A DNA stretch of 64,000 bases, taken from the NCBI RefSeq assembly GCF_029637605.1, contig NZ_CP121261.1, positions 3,162,001 through 3,226,000 on the forward strand. The letters run 5' to 3'. The notes beneath the pieces were generated by a model. The model was not told the DNA's origin, searched no databases, and worked only from the letters and a program-made list of their open reading frames with translations. A program made the position numbers and the translations under genes. The stretch comes from Achromobacter spanius. Lineage in GTDB: Bacteria; Pseudomonadota; Gammaproteobacteria; Burkholderiales; Burkholderiaceae_B. Shown piece by piece: positions 53,450 through 62,354 of the stretch (positions are counted from its first letter, which is position 1; each line of letters begins with the position of its first letter).

Positions 53450-55672
53450 ATGCCCGCCCTGATGGACATGCTGCGCCCGCTATGCCGGGCGTTTTGCCGC
53501 ACTGCCTTCCCCCGCATTGCCGCCACCGCCCCCGCCGCCGCTCTCCTTGCCGCCCTGGCCCTGGCCTTGATGCCTGCTCTGGCACAGGCCGCCCCGCCCA
53601 CACTGGCGCAATGCAACGGCATCAAGGACCTGGCTTTTGTCGCCCACCTGGATGACGACCTGCTGTTCATGAACCCGGACATCGCCTCCAACGTCGAGGC
53701 GGGTGGCTGCGTGCGCGTCATCTACCTGACCGCCAGCGACGCCGGCGAAGGCGAGCCCTACATGCTGGGCCGGGAACGCGGCGTGCGCGCGGCCTACGCC
53801 TACATGGCGCACAAGCCCGACGTCTGGAAAGCGGACTCGGGCATTGCCGCCGGCCGCCAGATTGCGCGCTTCACCTTGCAGGACAATCCGCGCGTGCAGT
53901 TGTGGCACATGCGCCTGAAGGACCCGTGGCTGGGCAAGGGCTGGGGCAGCCTGACGCCGCTGAGCCGCACGGAATCCGAGCCCGGCCAGAACGTCGATAC
54001 GCTGGGCCCCTATGCCGAAACCTACACGCGCGAGCAGTTGGTCGACACCCTGGCCGAGCTGATCCGCCAATATGCGCCGACCACCGTGCGCCACCTGGAC
54101 GACACCATCGTCGTGCCCTACACCCAGTTGTGCTGGCGCTGCGCGGGCCATGGGCACCCGGACCACATCGCCAGCGCAAGGCTGGCGCGTGAAGCCATGC
54201 TGCGCGTGCCCGGCAACTATGCTGAAACCGGCTATATCGACTACCCCAGCCAGGAACGCGCCACCAACCTGACCGATTCCGAAATCGCCAGCAAGTCGGT
54301 GATCTTCCAGCACTACGCCTGGAACGACTACCACTATTGCGCCGGCCCCAGCGGCTGCAAGGAGCCGGCCGGCCCGGCCGCCGCCTGGGTGCAACGCGCC
54401 TATTACGTGTCGCGCCAGGACATCGCGCCGCAGTTGTACCCGGATGGGCGCGGCGGGCTGGTGGTGTTTGCAGCGGGTGAAACCAATGCCGCCGTCAACC
54501 GCTGGGACTCCGGCCAGCGCCGCTGGCAAAGCCTGGGCGGGCGCACCACCGGGCCTGTGGTCTCGTTCGCCCATGCCGACGGCACGGCCGGCCTGATGGC
54601 GCGCGATCCGCTGGGCGGCGTGTGGGCCAACAAGCAACGTCACGACGGCACCTGGCAGGGCTGGCAAGCGCTGGGCGGCCTGCGCGTGACGCAGATTCCG
54701 GCCGTGGCGCCGCGCGGCGAAGCGGCCGCCGTGGCGCTGGGCTATGACGGCCTGCTGCACTGGATTGCCCCGTCCGGCATCGACGGCAGTTGGGGCACCT
54801 GGCAAGCCCTGCCGGCGCTGGACGGCGCCACCGGCGCGCCGGCCGCCGCGCGGGGAGCCGATGGCCGCTACGTGGTCTTCGCCAACACCGCCCAGGGCAA
54901 GCTTTTCTACACCCGCCAACTGCCGGCCGAGACCGGCAAGCAACCCGCCTGGCAGCCCTGGCGGCCCGTCACCGCGCCGGTCGCGGCGGGCGGCCTGGCC
55001 GCCATCCGCAACCAGGAAGACCGCGTCGAACTCTATTTCCGCGAGCGTGGCGGCAACCATCTGACCAAGCTTGTGGAAACGGGCGACACCACCGATCTGG
55101 ACATGGACTGGAGCGCACCCACCGACCTGGGCCTGCCCTTCATCGGCCGCCCCGCCATTCAGGCCGACGCGCGCGGCAACGTGATGCTGGCGCTACTGGA
55201 ACGCTCGGGCGGCCCGCTCTGGCTGGTCGAACGCGGCATTCCCATCAAGCTGGACGCCGACGCCGCCTCGCCGCCCGCGCTCAACATCATCGACGGCGTC
55301 GTCTACATCGTGGCCCGCAGCGCGGGCGGCCCGCAACGCTATCAAGTGCTGTCACGCAGGAACGGAGCATGGGCGGAACGCCTGACGCTGGACGGCGTGC
55401 CGGGCAGCGGCGGCGGCCCCTTCGCCACGATGGCGGCACGCCCAGCCGACCTGCCCAACCTGGGCGCGAATGCCGCGAACCAAACCGTCGTGGTCCGCCC
55501 CTCGGGCAGCGACACCGGCACGCTGACGGTGGAACGCATGCCGACCCAGGCATCACGACCCGCCACGCCGACGGCGGGCGGCGATACGTCGGCGGGCATG
55601 GCGGCCAGCAATACCAAGCAGGACGCCACCACGCCGGGCGCTACCACCCGCACCGCGACGGCCACGCACTAG
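53450..55672 (+). CDS. Secreted PIG-L deacetylase with C-terminal propeller-like domain
   Basis: Protein of 740 residues. Signal peptide about 1-47 (AQA|APP). PIG-L/LmbE domain about 57-300 with the zinc/catalytic motif AHLDDD (65-70; usually AHPDDE) and HGHPDH (234-239). From about 330 to 690 come repeated Trp-rich blades (NRWDSGQRRWQSLGG, HDGTWQGWQALGG, DGSWGTWQAL), like the PLL-type lectin propellers. The tail is Thr/Ala-rich. The enzyme class removes N-acetyl groups from GlcNAc-type sugars; the propeller suggests binding to a glycan. The Pro-to-Leu and Glu-to-Asp changes in the motif are conservative but unusual. Substrate unknown. Confidence 0.85.
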   Translation: MPALMDMLRPLCRAFCRTAFPRIAATAPAAALLAALALALMPALAQAAPPTLAQCNGIKDLAFVAHLDDDLLFMNPDIASNVEAGGCVRVIYLTASDAGEGEPYMLGRERGVRAAYAYMAHKPDVWKADSGIAAGRQIARFTLQDNPRVQLWHMRLKDPWLGKGWGSLTPLSRTESEPGQNVDTLGPYAETYTREQLVDTLAELIRQYAPTTVRHLDDTIVVPYTQLCWRCAGHGHPDHIASARLAREAMLRVPGNYAETGYIDYPSQERATNLTDSEIASKSVIFQHYAWNDYHYCAGPSGCKEPAGPAAAWVQRAYYVSRQDIAPQLYPDGRGGLVVFAAGETNAAVNRWDSGQRRWQSLGGRTTGPVVSFAHADGTAGLMARDPLGGVWANKQRHDGTWQGWQALGGLRVTQIPAVAPRGEAAAVALGYDGLLHWIAPSGIDGSWGTWQALPALDGATGAPAAARGADGRYVVFANTAQGKLFYTRQLPAETGKQPAWQPWRPVTAPVAAGGLAAIRNQEDRVELYFRERGGNHLTKLVETGDTTDLDMDWSAPTDLGLPFIGRPAIQADARGNVMLALLERSGGPLWLVERGIPIKLDADAASPPALNIIDGVVYIVARSAGGPQRYQVLSRRNGAWAERLTLDGVPGSGGGPFATMAARPADLPNLGANAANQTVVVRPSGSDTGTLTVERMPTQASRPATPTAGGDTSAGMAASNTKQDATTPGATTRTATATH

Positions 55673-55813
55673 CCACGCAGCAGCCAACCAATAGTCGGCG
55701 CCCTAATCAGGCACCCACGTCAGGCCAACCGCGCCCTGGTCATGCATTCGTCACATGTACCAGCGGCTGGCGCGCGGCTCGCGTCAGCAAGCGCCATGCC
55801 ATCCGCGATGCCA

Positions 55814-55842
55814 TTGACATCCGTCGATAGACCGTGAAATAT
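55814..55842 (+). promoter_or_regulatory. Promoter of the leader ORF and sulfatase
   Basis: Perfect -35 TTGACA (55814-55819), 17-base spacer and -10-like AAATAT (55837-55842); a shifted TGAAAT at 55835 is an alternative. The start would fall near 55849, only a few bases before the mini-ORF ATG at 55853. The stretch 55673-55813 upstream of it holds nothing I can identify. Confidence 0.65.
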
Positions 55843-55852
55843 CAACAGCTCA

Positions 55853-55882
55853 ATGACACACACCTTCTGCTGCTGTCGTTGA
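55853..55882 (+). CDS. Putative cysteine leader peptide MTHTFCCCR
   Basis: Nine-codon ORF with three consecutive Cys codons (TGC TGC TGT) followed by Arg and stop. It begins almost at the predicted transcription start, so it may be leaderless, and ends 91 bases before the sulfatase ATG. Poly-Cys mini-ORFs act as cysteine-sensing attenuators in mycobacteria, and a Cys-rich uORF is known in Bordetella. Its place before a sulfur-releasing enzyme fits ribosome stalling when cysteine is scarce. Chance occurrence cannot be excluded from sequence alone. Confidence 0.6.
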   Translation: MTHTFCCCR

Positions 55883-55920
55883 TCTGCTTCATGTAGGCCT
55901 ATCTAATCCGCCGGGTTACG

Positions 55921-55970
55921 CAACACCACAACACCCAGCGGTTGATTCAACGATCTATCTCGGAGTGTTG
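55921..55970 (+). promoter_or_regulatory. Possible RBS-sequestering pair before the sulfatase
   Basis: CAACAC occurs twice (55921-55926 and 55929-55934) and can pair with GTGTTG (55965-55970), which directly follows the CGGAG ribosome site of the sulfatase. Such pairing would hide the translation start unless the leader is remodelled. Confidence 0.4.
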
Positions 55971-55973
55971 AAC

Positions 55974-57641
55974 ATGGCGACACAGCAAGCTCTCTCATCC
56001 AGCCTGGCCACGTTGCTCGTGGCGGCGGCGGCAGCGCTAAGCACCGCCCCCGTCGCGGCGCAAGAAGCCCGCAAACCCAACATCATTCTTATCGTGTCGG
56101 ACGACACCGGCTACGGCGACCTGGGTCCCTATGGCGGCGGCGCGGGCCGTGGCATGCCCACGCCCAACATCGACCGGTTGGCCAACGAAGGCATGACCTT
56201 CTTTTCGTTTTACGCGCAACCCAGTTGCACGCCGGGGCGCGCCGCCATGCAGACCGGCCGCATTCCCAACCGCAGCGGTATGACGACCGTGGCGTTCCAG
56301 GGTCAGGGCGGCGGCCTGCCGGCAGAGGAATGGACACTGGCCTCGGTGCTGAAAACCGGTGGCTACAAGACCTTCTTCACCGGCAAATGGCACTTGGGCG
56401 AAGCGGACTATTCGCTGCCCAACGCCCAGGGCTATGACGAAATGAAGTACGCGGGCCTGTATCACCTCAATGCCTACACCTACGCGGATCCGACCTGGTT
56501 CCCGGACATGGATCCCGAGCTGCGCGCGATGTTCCAGAAGGTCACGCGCGGCGCGTTGTCGGGCAACGCCGGCGAAAAACCCCGCGAAGAATTCAAGGTC
56601 AACGGACAGTATGTCGATACGCCCGTCATGAACGGCAAGGAAGGCGTGGTCGGCATTCCGTTCTTCGACCGCTATGTGGAAAAGGCCTCGCTGGACTACC
56701 TGGATCGCAACGCCAAGTCCGAACAGCCCTTCTTCATGAACATCAACTTCATGAAGGTCCACCAACCCAACATGCCGGACCCCGACTACATCGGCAAGTC
56801 GCTGTCGAAAAGCAAGTATGCCGACTCGGTCGTGGAACTGGATGCGCGCATCGGGCGCATCATGGACAAAGTGCGGGCGTTGGGCCTGGACAAGAACACG
56901 CTGGTCTTCTACACCACCGACAACGGCGCCTGGCAGGACGTATACCCCGACGCGGGCTACACCCCGTTTCGCGGCACCAAGGGCACCGTGCGCGAAGGCG
57001 GCAACCGCGTACCGGCCATCGCGTGGATGCCCGGCAAGATCGAGCCGGGCTCCAAAGACCACAGCATTGTGGGCGGGCTGGACCTGATGGCCACCTTCGC
57101 GGCCATGGCCGGCATCAAGCTGCCCGTGAACGACCGGGCCGACAAGCCCATCGTGTTCGACAGCTACGACATGTCGCCGGTGCTGTTCGGCACGGGCAAG
57201 TCAGCGCGCAAGTCGTGGTTCTATTTCACCGAGAACGAACTGTCGCCGGGCGCCATCCGCGTGAACAACTACAAGGCCGTATTCAATCTTCGGGGTGACA
57301 ACGGCGTGAAAACGGGCGGCCTGGCGGTGGATACCAATCTAGGCTGGAAGGGGCCGGAGTCCTACGTGGCCGCCGTGCCGCAGGTGTTCGACCTGTGGGC
57401 CGACCCGCAGGAACGCTACGACATCTTCATGAGCAACGTCACCGAAAGAACGTGGACGCTGCCCACGATGAACGCGGCCGCCGCGGAACTCATGAAGACC
57501 TATGTGAAGTACCCGCCACGCAAGGCGCAAAGCGAGGTCTACAGCGGGCCGATCACACTGTCGCAGTACGAGCGCTTCCAGTACATCCGCGAGAGCCTGG
57601 CGCGCGACGGCTTCACCTTGCCGATGCCAACGGGCAACTGA
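55974..57641 (+). CDS. Periplasmic arylsulfatase
   Basis: Type I sulfatase of 555 residues, releasing sulfate from sulfate esters. Signal peptide about 1-32 (VAA|QEA). The N-terminal metal motif SDDTGYGDLG, formylglycine motif CTPGR (Cys85) followed by AAMQTGR, and GKWHLGE are intact, as is the DNG of TTDNGAWQ. A formylglycine-generating enzyme is needed and is not in this window. The ATG at 55974 has CGGAG 8 bases upstream; GTG and TTG codons before it also lie in frame. The leader with Cys codons upstream suggests regulation by sulfur supply. Confidence 0.92.
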   Translation: MATQQALSSSLATLLVAAAAALSTAPVAAQEARKPNIILIVSDDTGYGDLGPYGGGAGRGMPTPNIDRLANEGMTFFSFYAQPSCTPGRAAMQTGRIPNRSGMTTVAFQGQGGGLPAEEWTLASVLKTGGYKTFFTGKWHLGEADYSLPNAQGYDEMKYAGLYHLNAYTYADPTWFPDMDPELRAMFQKVTRGALSGNAGEKPREEFKVNGQYVDTPVMNGKEGVVGIPFFDRYVEKASLDYLDRNAKSEQPFFMNINFMKVHQPNMPDPDYIGKSLSKSKYADSVVELDARIGRIMDKVRALGLDKNTLVFYTTDNGAWQDVYPDAGYTPFRGTKGTVREGGNRVPAIAWMPGKIEPGSKDHSIVGGLDLMATFAAMAGIKLPVNDRADKPIVFDSYDMSPVLFGTGKSARKSWFYFTENELSPGAIRVNNYKAVFNLRGDNGVKTGGLAVDTNLGWKGPESYVAAVPQVFDLWADPQERYDIFMSNVTERTWTLPTMNAAAAELMKTYVKYPPRKAQSEVYSGPITLSQYERFQYIRESLARDGFTLPMPTGN

Positions 57642-57668
57642 CCGGCACGCCGCGCAACGGCGCCCGCG

Positions 57669-58040
57669 TTACGCCACGTGCGGCGCGGGCGCCAGGCGGC
57701 GCACCACTTGCAGCACCTCGGCCGGTTCAGCCGGCTTGCGCAGGTAGGCCGCATGGCCTTCGCAAGCCGCGCACACCTCGTGCTCAGGCCGGCCGCTGAG
57801 CACCAGCACGGGCGTTTCGCTCAGGTAGGCGTTTTCGCGCATGGCGGTCAAGAGCGCGCCACCGTGCATGCCCGGCATGGAAAAATCGGTGATCACCAGG
57901 TCCGGGCGTACGGCCAGCATCTGCTGCAACGCGGTCAGGCCGTCGGTGTGCGTCGTGACCTCGTAGCCCTCTTCGCCCAGGAATTCGCTCAACATCTCGA
58001 TCAGCACGGGCTGATCGTCGACAACAAGAATTTTCGTCAT
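57669..58040 (-). CDS. Stand-alone receiver domain protein (CheY-like)
   Basis: Single-domain response regulator of 123 residues: acidic pair in VVDDQPV, phosphoacceptor Asp in VITDFSMPGMHGG near 53, Thr/Ser in LVLSG and Lys in LRKPAEP. There is no output domain, so it works by protein contact or as a phosphate carrier. I chose the ATG at 58040; the longer open frame is unrelated. It diverges from the GGDEF gene, and the partner kinase is not adjacent; the kinases at 10-18 kb are candidates only by co-occurrence. Confidence 0.9.
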   Translation of the reverse strand: MTKILVVDDQPVLIEMLSEFLGEEGYEVTTHTDGLTALQQMLAVRPDLVITDFSMPGMHGGALLTAMRENAYLSETPVLVLSGRPEHEVCAACEGHAAYLRKPAEPAEVLQVVRRLAPAPHVA

Positions 58041-58318
58041 GGTGTTCAATGCCACGTGGCGCGGCGTTGGTATGTTTGGTCGCCCGGGCCTGGCCGCCAG
58101 CACCTTTGCAGGGGGGGCAGAACGGCAAGGGGCGGGAAAAGCCTGCGTTGCTTCATGGATTTCCGGCGCTTTCAAGCGTACGCGGAAAGAGCAGGACGGC
58201 GGCGGTATAAGGCGGAATCCTAGGGCATGCGCGTCGTTCATGTTTGAAGGAATTGTATCGGGACGAAACGACCCAGCCGGCGCGCTGAAGCCCCGTGCCG
58301 GCTCATCAGGACACATCT

Positions 58319-59458
58319 ATGGTTGGATCGCAGGTTCGAGTCACCCTGTCGTTGATCGCCCCGACGCTGGTGCTGATCTTCGGCATTACATTTATTGGCA
58401 TTTGGTGCGTCTACCGTCGCCGCACCTATCTTTTGCATCTGGCCGCGGGCTGCGCGCTGTTTGCCGCGGGCGCGGTGTCGCAGATTCTGTATGTGCCGCG
58501 CGACTCGGGCGCCAACGCGCTGGTGTCCGGCATGCTGTACACGGTGGCGGTGTGCGCGGCCACGCAAGGCATCTTGAATCGGGTGGGCCGGGGGTTGCCG
58601 TGGCGTGCCTATGCCTTGTTCTGCGCCGCCATCATGGTGGCGCTTTGGTACTTTTTCTACGTGGACCGCAACTTGCTGGTGCGCGTCTATGTGCTCAACA
58701 TCGGCTTTGGCGGCTTGCTGTGCATGGCCGCCTTGCGCATGCGGACGGCGGCCACCGGCAGGCGGATCGACACCGCGCTGTTTATCGTCCTGCTGGCGTT
58801 TGGGCTGCATTTTCTGCCGCGCACCTTGTTGAGCATTGGCGCGCACGCACCCAGCGGGCCGCTTGCCTTTGCCGATTCCCCGTTCTGGCAGTGGTTGCAG
58901 TTATCGCTTGCCGTGTTCAGCGTGGGGCTGGCCATTACGCTGCTGTTGGCGATTGCCGCCGACACCATCGAAGAGGTGCGGCATGAAGGCGAAAAAGACT
59001 GGTTGACCGGCTTGCTTAACCGCCGGGGCTTCGAAGCGCGCATGCGCCCGTTCCTGCCGGGCGGTACAGACCCCGCCGCGCTGATCGTCTGCGACGTCGA
59101 CCATTTCAAGCGCATCAACGATGGGTACGGCCATGACGGCGGCGACGCGGTGCTCAAGGACGTGGCGCGCGTACTGGGGCTGTCCGTGCGCAAGCGAGAC
59201 CTGCTTGGCCGGATAGGCGGCGAAGAGTTCGCCGTCTACCTGCCCGCCACGGACTTCCAGGAAGCCTTGCGTTGCGCAGAACGATTGCGCGCCGCCGTGG
59301 CCGACACGGTGCGCGCCCCGGACCTGGCCACGCCGGTCACCATGAGCCTGGGCGTGGCCGCCGCCATCGGCGCAGACAACTGGGAATCCTTGTTTCGCCG
59401 CGCCGATGAAAACCTCTATGCCGCCAAGCGAGCGGGCCGCAACCAGGTCGCGGCTTGA
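58319..59458 (+). CDS. Membrane-bound diguanylate cyclase (GGDEF)
   Basis: Protein of 379 residues: about six membrane helices (about 7-205) in a MASE-like sensor, then a GGDEF domain from about 220. The active loop reads GGEEF and is preceded five residues earlier by RKRD, a proper RxxD inhibitory site, and DVDHFKRIND is intact. It should make c-di-GMP and be feedback-inhibited. The ATG at 58319 has AGGA 7 bases upstream; a GTG at 58295 is possible. The 278-base divergent gap with the receiver gene contains no gene. Confidence 0.92.
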   Translation: MVGSQVRVTLSLIAPTLVLIFGITFIGIWCVYRRRTYLLHLAAGCALFAAGAVSQILYVPRDSGANALVSGMLYTVAVCAATQGILNRVGRGLPWRAYALFCAAIMVALWYFFYVDRNLLVRVYVLNIGFGGLLCMAALRMRTAATGRRIDTALFIVLLAFGLHFLPRTLLSIGAHAPSGPLAFADSPFWQWLQLSLAVFSVGLAITLLLAIAADTIEEVRHEGEKDWLTGLLNRRGFEARMRPFLPGGTDPAALIVCDVDHFKRINDGYGHDGGDAVLKDVARVLGLSVRKRDLLGRIGGEEFAVYLPATDFQEALRCAERLRAAVADTVRAPDLATPVTMSLGVAAAIGADNWESLFRRADENLYAAKRAGRNQVAA

Positions 59459-59492
59459 GACGCTGCCCCCAAGTGCGGATGGCGGCCCGCGC

Positions 59493-61313
59493 CTAGCTCT
59501 GCGGCGCATCGCGGAACGAACGCTGGTGCGCCGTCCCACCCGCCGCGCTCAGGTTGTAAGCGGTATTGACCAGGCCTATATGTGAAAACCCCTGCGGGAA
59601 ATTGCCCACCAGCCGTTTGCGCGCCACGTCGTACTCTTCGGCCAGCAGCCCCAGGTCGTTGCGCAACGACAGCAGATGGTCGAACAGCCGATGCGCGTCG
59701 TCCAGCCTGCCCTGCATGATGTAGGCGTCGGCCAGCCAGAAGCTGCACGCCAGAAACGCGCCTTCATCGCCCGGCAGCCCGTCGTCACTATGCTGCGTGG
59801 AATAACGCAGCAACAAACCGTCGCGCAGCAAGTCACGTTCAATGGCCTGCACGGTGCCCGTCACGCGCGGATCGTCCGCCGGCAAGAACCCCACTTGCGG
59901 AATCAGCAGCAGGCTGGCGTCCAGCGCGGTGCCGCCGTAGTACTGCACAAAGGTATTGCGTTCTGCGTCGTAGCCGTGGGTGCAGATGTCGTGGCGGATC
60001 TCGTCGGCCAGCGCGCGCCAGCGGTCCACCGGCCCTTCCAGCCCGAAGCGCTCGCAGGACTTCACGGTTCGATCCACCGCCACCCAGCACATCAGCCGGG
60101 AATGCGTGAACGCGCGGGTCGGCCCCCGCATTTCCCAGATGCCATGATCGGGCTGGCGCCATAGTTCTTCCAACGGCGTCAGCAGCACCTTCTGCATGCG
60201 CCACGCTTCGGCCAGCGGCGCCAGTTCCGCCACCCGAGCCGCGTGCAGCGTCTCGATCAGTTCGCCATAAACGTCCAACTGCATTTGCCCCGCCGCGGCG
60301 TTGCCCAGGCGTACCGGCGCGCTGTCCTCGTAGCCCGGCAGCCAGGGAATTTCGTGTTCCGGCAACCAGCGCTCCCCCGCGATGCCGTACATGATCTGCA
60401 ATTGGTTGGGGTGCCCGGCCGCCGCGCGCAGCAGCCATTGCCGCCATGCCTCGGCCTCTTCGCGGTAGCCGGCGTTAAGCAGCGCGTACAGGGTCAGCGC
60501 GGAATCACGCAGCCAGCAATGTCGGTAATCCCAGTTGCGGCTGCCGCCCAATTGCTCGGGCAGCGACGTGGTCGGTGCCGCCACAATGCCGCCCGTGGGT
60601 TGAAACGTCAGCAGCTTCAGCGTGATCAGCGATCTGACGACCGCATCGCGCCGTTGGCCCGGTCCGTTTTCCCAATGGCAGCGCTTGGCCCATTCATGCC
60701 ACCACGCAATGGTGCGGTCCATGCTTTCCATGCGGTCCGGCACAAAATGCGGTGTCTTGTGCGAGCGGTGATAAGACAAGGTGAACGGCACGGTTTCGCC
60801 TTGGCGCACCGTGAAGGTCGACAGGCTTTTCATGTCACGCCCTTCCAGCGGCACGGCCGTATGCAGCTCGACGGCATCGGGCCCCGCGATGGCGCTCAAG
60901 CCGTAATCGCGGCGCCGCACCCAGGGCACCGCCTGCCCGTAGTTGAAGCGCAGGGTCAGCTCCATGTGCATGTCCACCTGGCCCGACTCGCCCTGCACGA
61001 TGCGCACCACGTCCACCCGCTCTTCGTCGTCGCTGAGCGGCATGAAGTCGTAGACGCGTACCACCCCGCCAGGCGTTTCATGGCGGGTTTCCAGCACGGC
61101 GGTATCGGGTAGGTAGCGGCGCGTGGTGGTGTGGCCCGCGCCCGCTGGCGTCAGCAACCAGCGGCCATGGCCGTCGTTGCCCAGCAAGGCGGCAAAGCAG
61201 GCGGGGGAATCAAAATGTGGCAGGCATAGCCAATCTATCGAGCCGTCGCGCGCCACCAGCGCGGCCGACAACATATTGCCGATCAAGCCATAGTCTTCTA
61301 TGCGTTTGGACAT
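59493..61313 (-). CDS. Glycoside hydrolase family 15 protein (trehalase/glucoamylase type)
   Basis: Protein of 606 residues with the GH15 order: N-terminal beta domain (IEDYGLIGNMLSAALVARDGSIDWLC, then HFDSPACFAALLG) and an alpha/alpha barrel from about 240. NWDYRHCWLRDS and the two likely catalytic acids in GIWEMRGP and LLAEEYD are intact. It hydrolyses an alpha-glucoside; bacterial members of this type often act on trehalose. No signal peptide, so it is cytosolic. It starts 3 bases after the SDR stop, so the two form an operon. Confidence 0.92.
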   Translation of the reverse strand: MSKRIEDYGLIGNMLSAALVARDGSIDWLCLPHFDSPACFAALLGNDGHGRWLLTPAGAGHTTTRRYLPDTAVLETRHETPGGVVRVYDFMPLSDDEERVDVVRIVQGESGQVDMHMELTLRFNYGQAVPWVRRRDYGLSAIAGPDAVELHTAVPLEGRDMKSLSTFTVRQGETVPFTLSYHRSHKTPHFVPDRMESMDRTIAWWHEWAKRCHWENGPGQRRDAVVRSLITLKLLTFQPTGGIVAAPTTSLPEQLGGSRNWDYRHCWLRDSALTLYALLNAGYREEAEAWRQWLLRAAAGHPNQLQIMYGIAGERWLPEHEIPWLPGYEDSAPVRLGNAAAGQMQLDVYGELIETLHAARVAELAPLAEAWRMQKVLLTPLEELWRQPDHGIWEMRGPTRAFTHSRLMCWVAVDRTVKSCERFGLEGPVDRWRALADEIRHDICTHGYDAERNTFVQYYGGTALDASLLLIPQVGFLPADDPRVTGTVQAIERDLLRDGLLLRYSTQHSDDGLPGDEGAFLACSFWLADAYIMQGRLDDAHRLFDHLLSLRNDLGLLAEEYDVARKRLVGNFPQGFSHIGLVNTAYNLSAAGGTAHQRSFRDAPQS

Positions 61314-61316
61314 GGC

Positions 61317-62135
61317 TCAGCCCGCCCCACGAAATTCGGGGTACAGCGTCATGCCGCCATCGACGAACAGCGTGGTCCCGGTGACGTAATCGGAATCATC
61401 GCTGGCCAGCCACGCCACCGCGCGCGCCACGTCCTCGGGTTCGCCGATGCGCCCGTACGGAATCAGCTTGAGCAATTCCTTCATGCTGTCGGGCGTGTTC
61501 CATGCCGGCGCGTTGATGGGCGTGCGGATGGCGCCCGGCGCCACGGAGTTGACGCGGATCTTCATCGGCGCCAGCTCTTGCGCCAGCGACTGCATCAGCA
61601 GGGACACACCGCCCTTGGACGCCGCGTAGTTCGCCTGGAACGCCCACGGTATGACTTCATGGACCGAGCTGATGAAGATGATTTTTCCGGCGGCTTCGCC
61701 TGCCGGTGGCGGTGTCGAACGGCTCAAGAACATCCGGGCCGCCGCGCGCGCGCACAGGAACTGGCCGGTCAGGTTGGTGTCGATGACCTTCTGCCACTGC
61801 GCCAGCGTCATGTCCTGGATGGCGGCGGGCTGCTCAATGCCCGCGTTGTTGACCAGGATGTCCACCGTCTGAAAGTGGTCCGACGCCAAGCGGAACAAGT
61901 GCTCGACGTCATCCTCGCTGCTGATGTCGGCCGGGGCCGCGACGGCCTGGCCGCCCGCGCTGACAATCTCTTGCACCACCTCGGCCCCGCGCCGCGCGGA
62001 GTCCTCATTGGGCCGGTGGTTGACCACCACCCGCGCCCCCGCCGCCGCCAGCACCAGGGCAATGCCTCGCCCAATGCCGGAATTCGCGCCCGTGACGATC
62101 GCCACGCGCCCGGACAAATCCACTGCATGCCGCAT
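61317..62135 (-). CDS. Short-chain dehydrogenase, glucose-1-dehydrogenase-like
   Basis: NAD(P)-dependent SDR of 272 residues: TGANSGIGRG cofactor motif, NNAG, Ser of ISSVHEV and catalytic YAASK. The C-terminal DYVTGTTLFVDGG segment is typical of glucose-1-dehydrogenase-like enzymes. Its pairing with a GH15 gene supports oxidation of a released glucose or similar sugar. The ATG at 62135 begins the conserved sequence. It diverges from the LysE gene. Confidence 0.9.
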   Translation of the reverse strand: MRHAVDLSGRVAIVTGANSGIGRGIALVLAAAGARVVVNHRPNEDSARRGAEVVQEIVSAGGQAVAAPADISSEDDVEHLFRLASDHFQTVDILVNNAGIEQPAAIQDMTLAQWQKVIDTNLTGQFLCARAAARMFLSRSTPPPAGEAAGKIIFISSVHEVIPWAFQANYAASKGGVSLLMQSLAQELAPMKIRVNSVAPGAIRTPINAPAWNTPDSMKELLKLIPYGRIGEPEDVARAVAWLASDDSDYVTGTTLFVDGGMTLYPEFRGAG

Positions 62136-62354
62136 GTTGCTCTCCCATGCTGTACTCCCAAGCCTTCCGCGTCTAAGCGGGCAGTCGACGCCCCGCTGTT
62201 CAGGAGCAAGCCTCAGCGTAGTCCCGGCGCGGCGCAAATTTCAACGTGCACAGCAATTATCGTTCCCGTCACCCGCTTGCCGGGGCTGGCAAGACAGGTA
62301 GCCTGCTGTACAGTAATCCAGCCTTCCCTCCCACCCGCACCGGAGATCCCAGCC

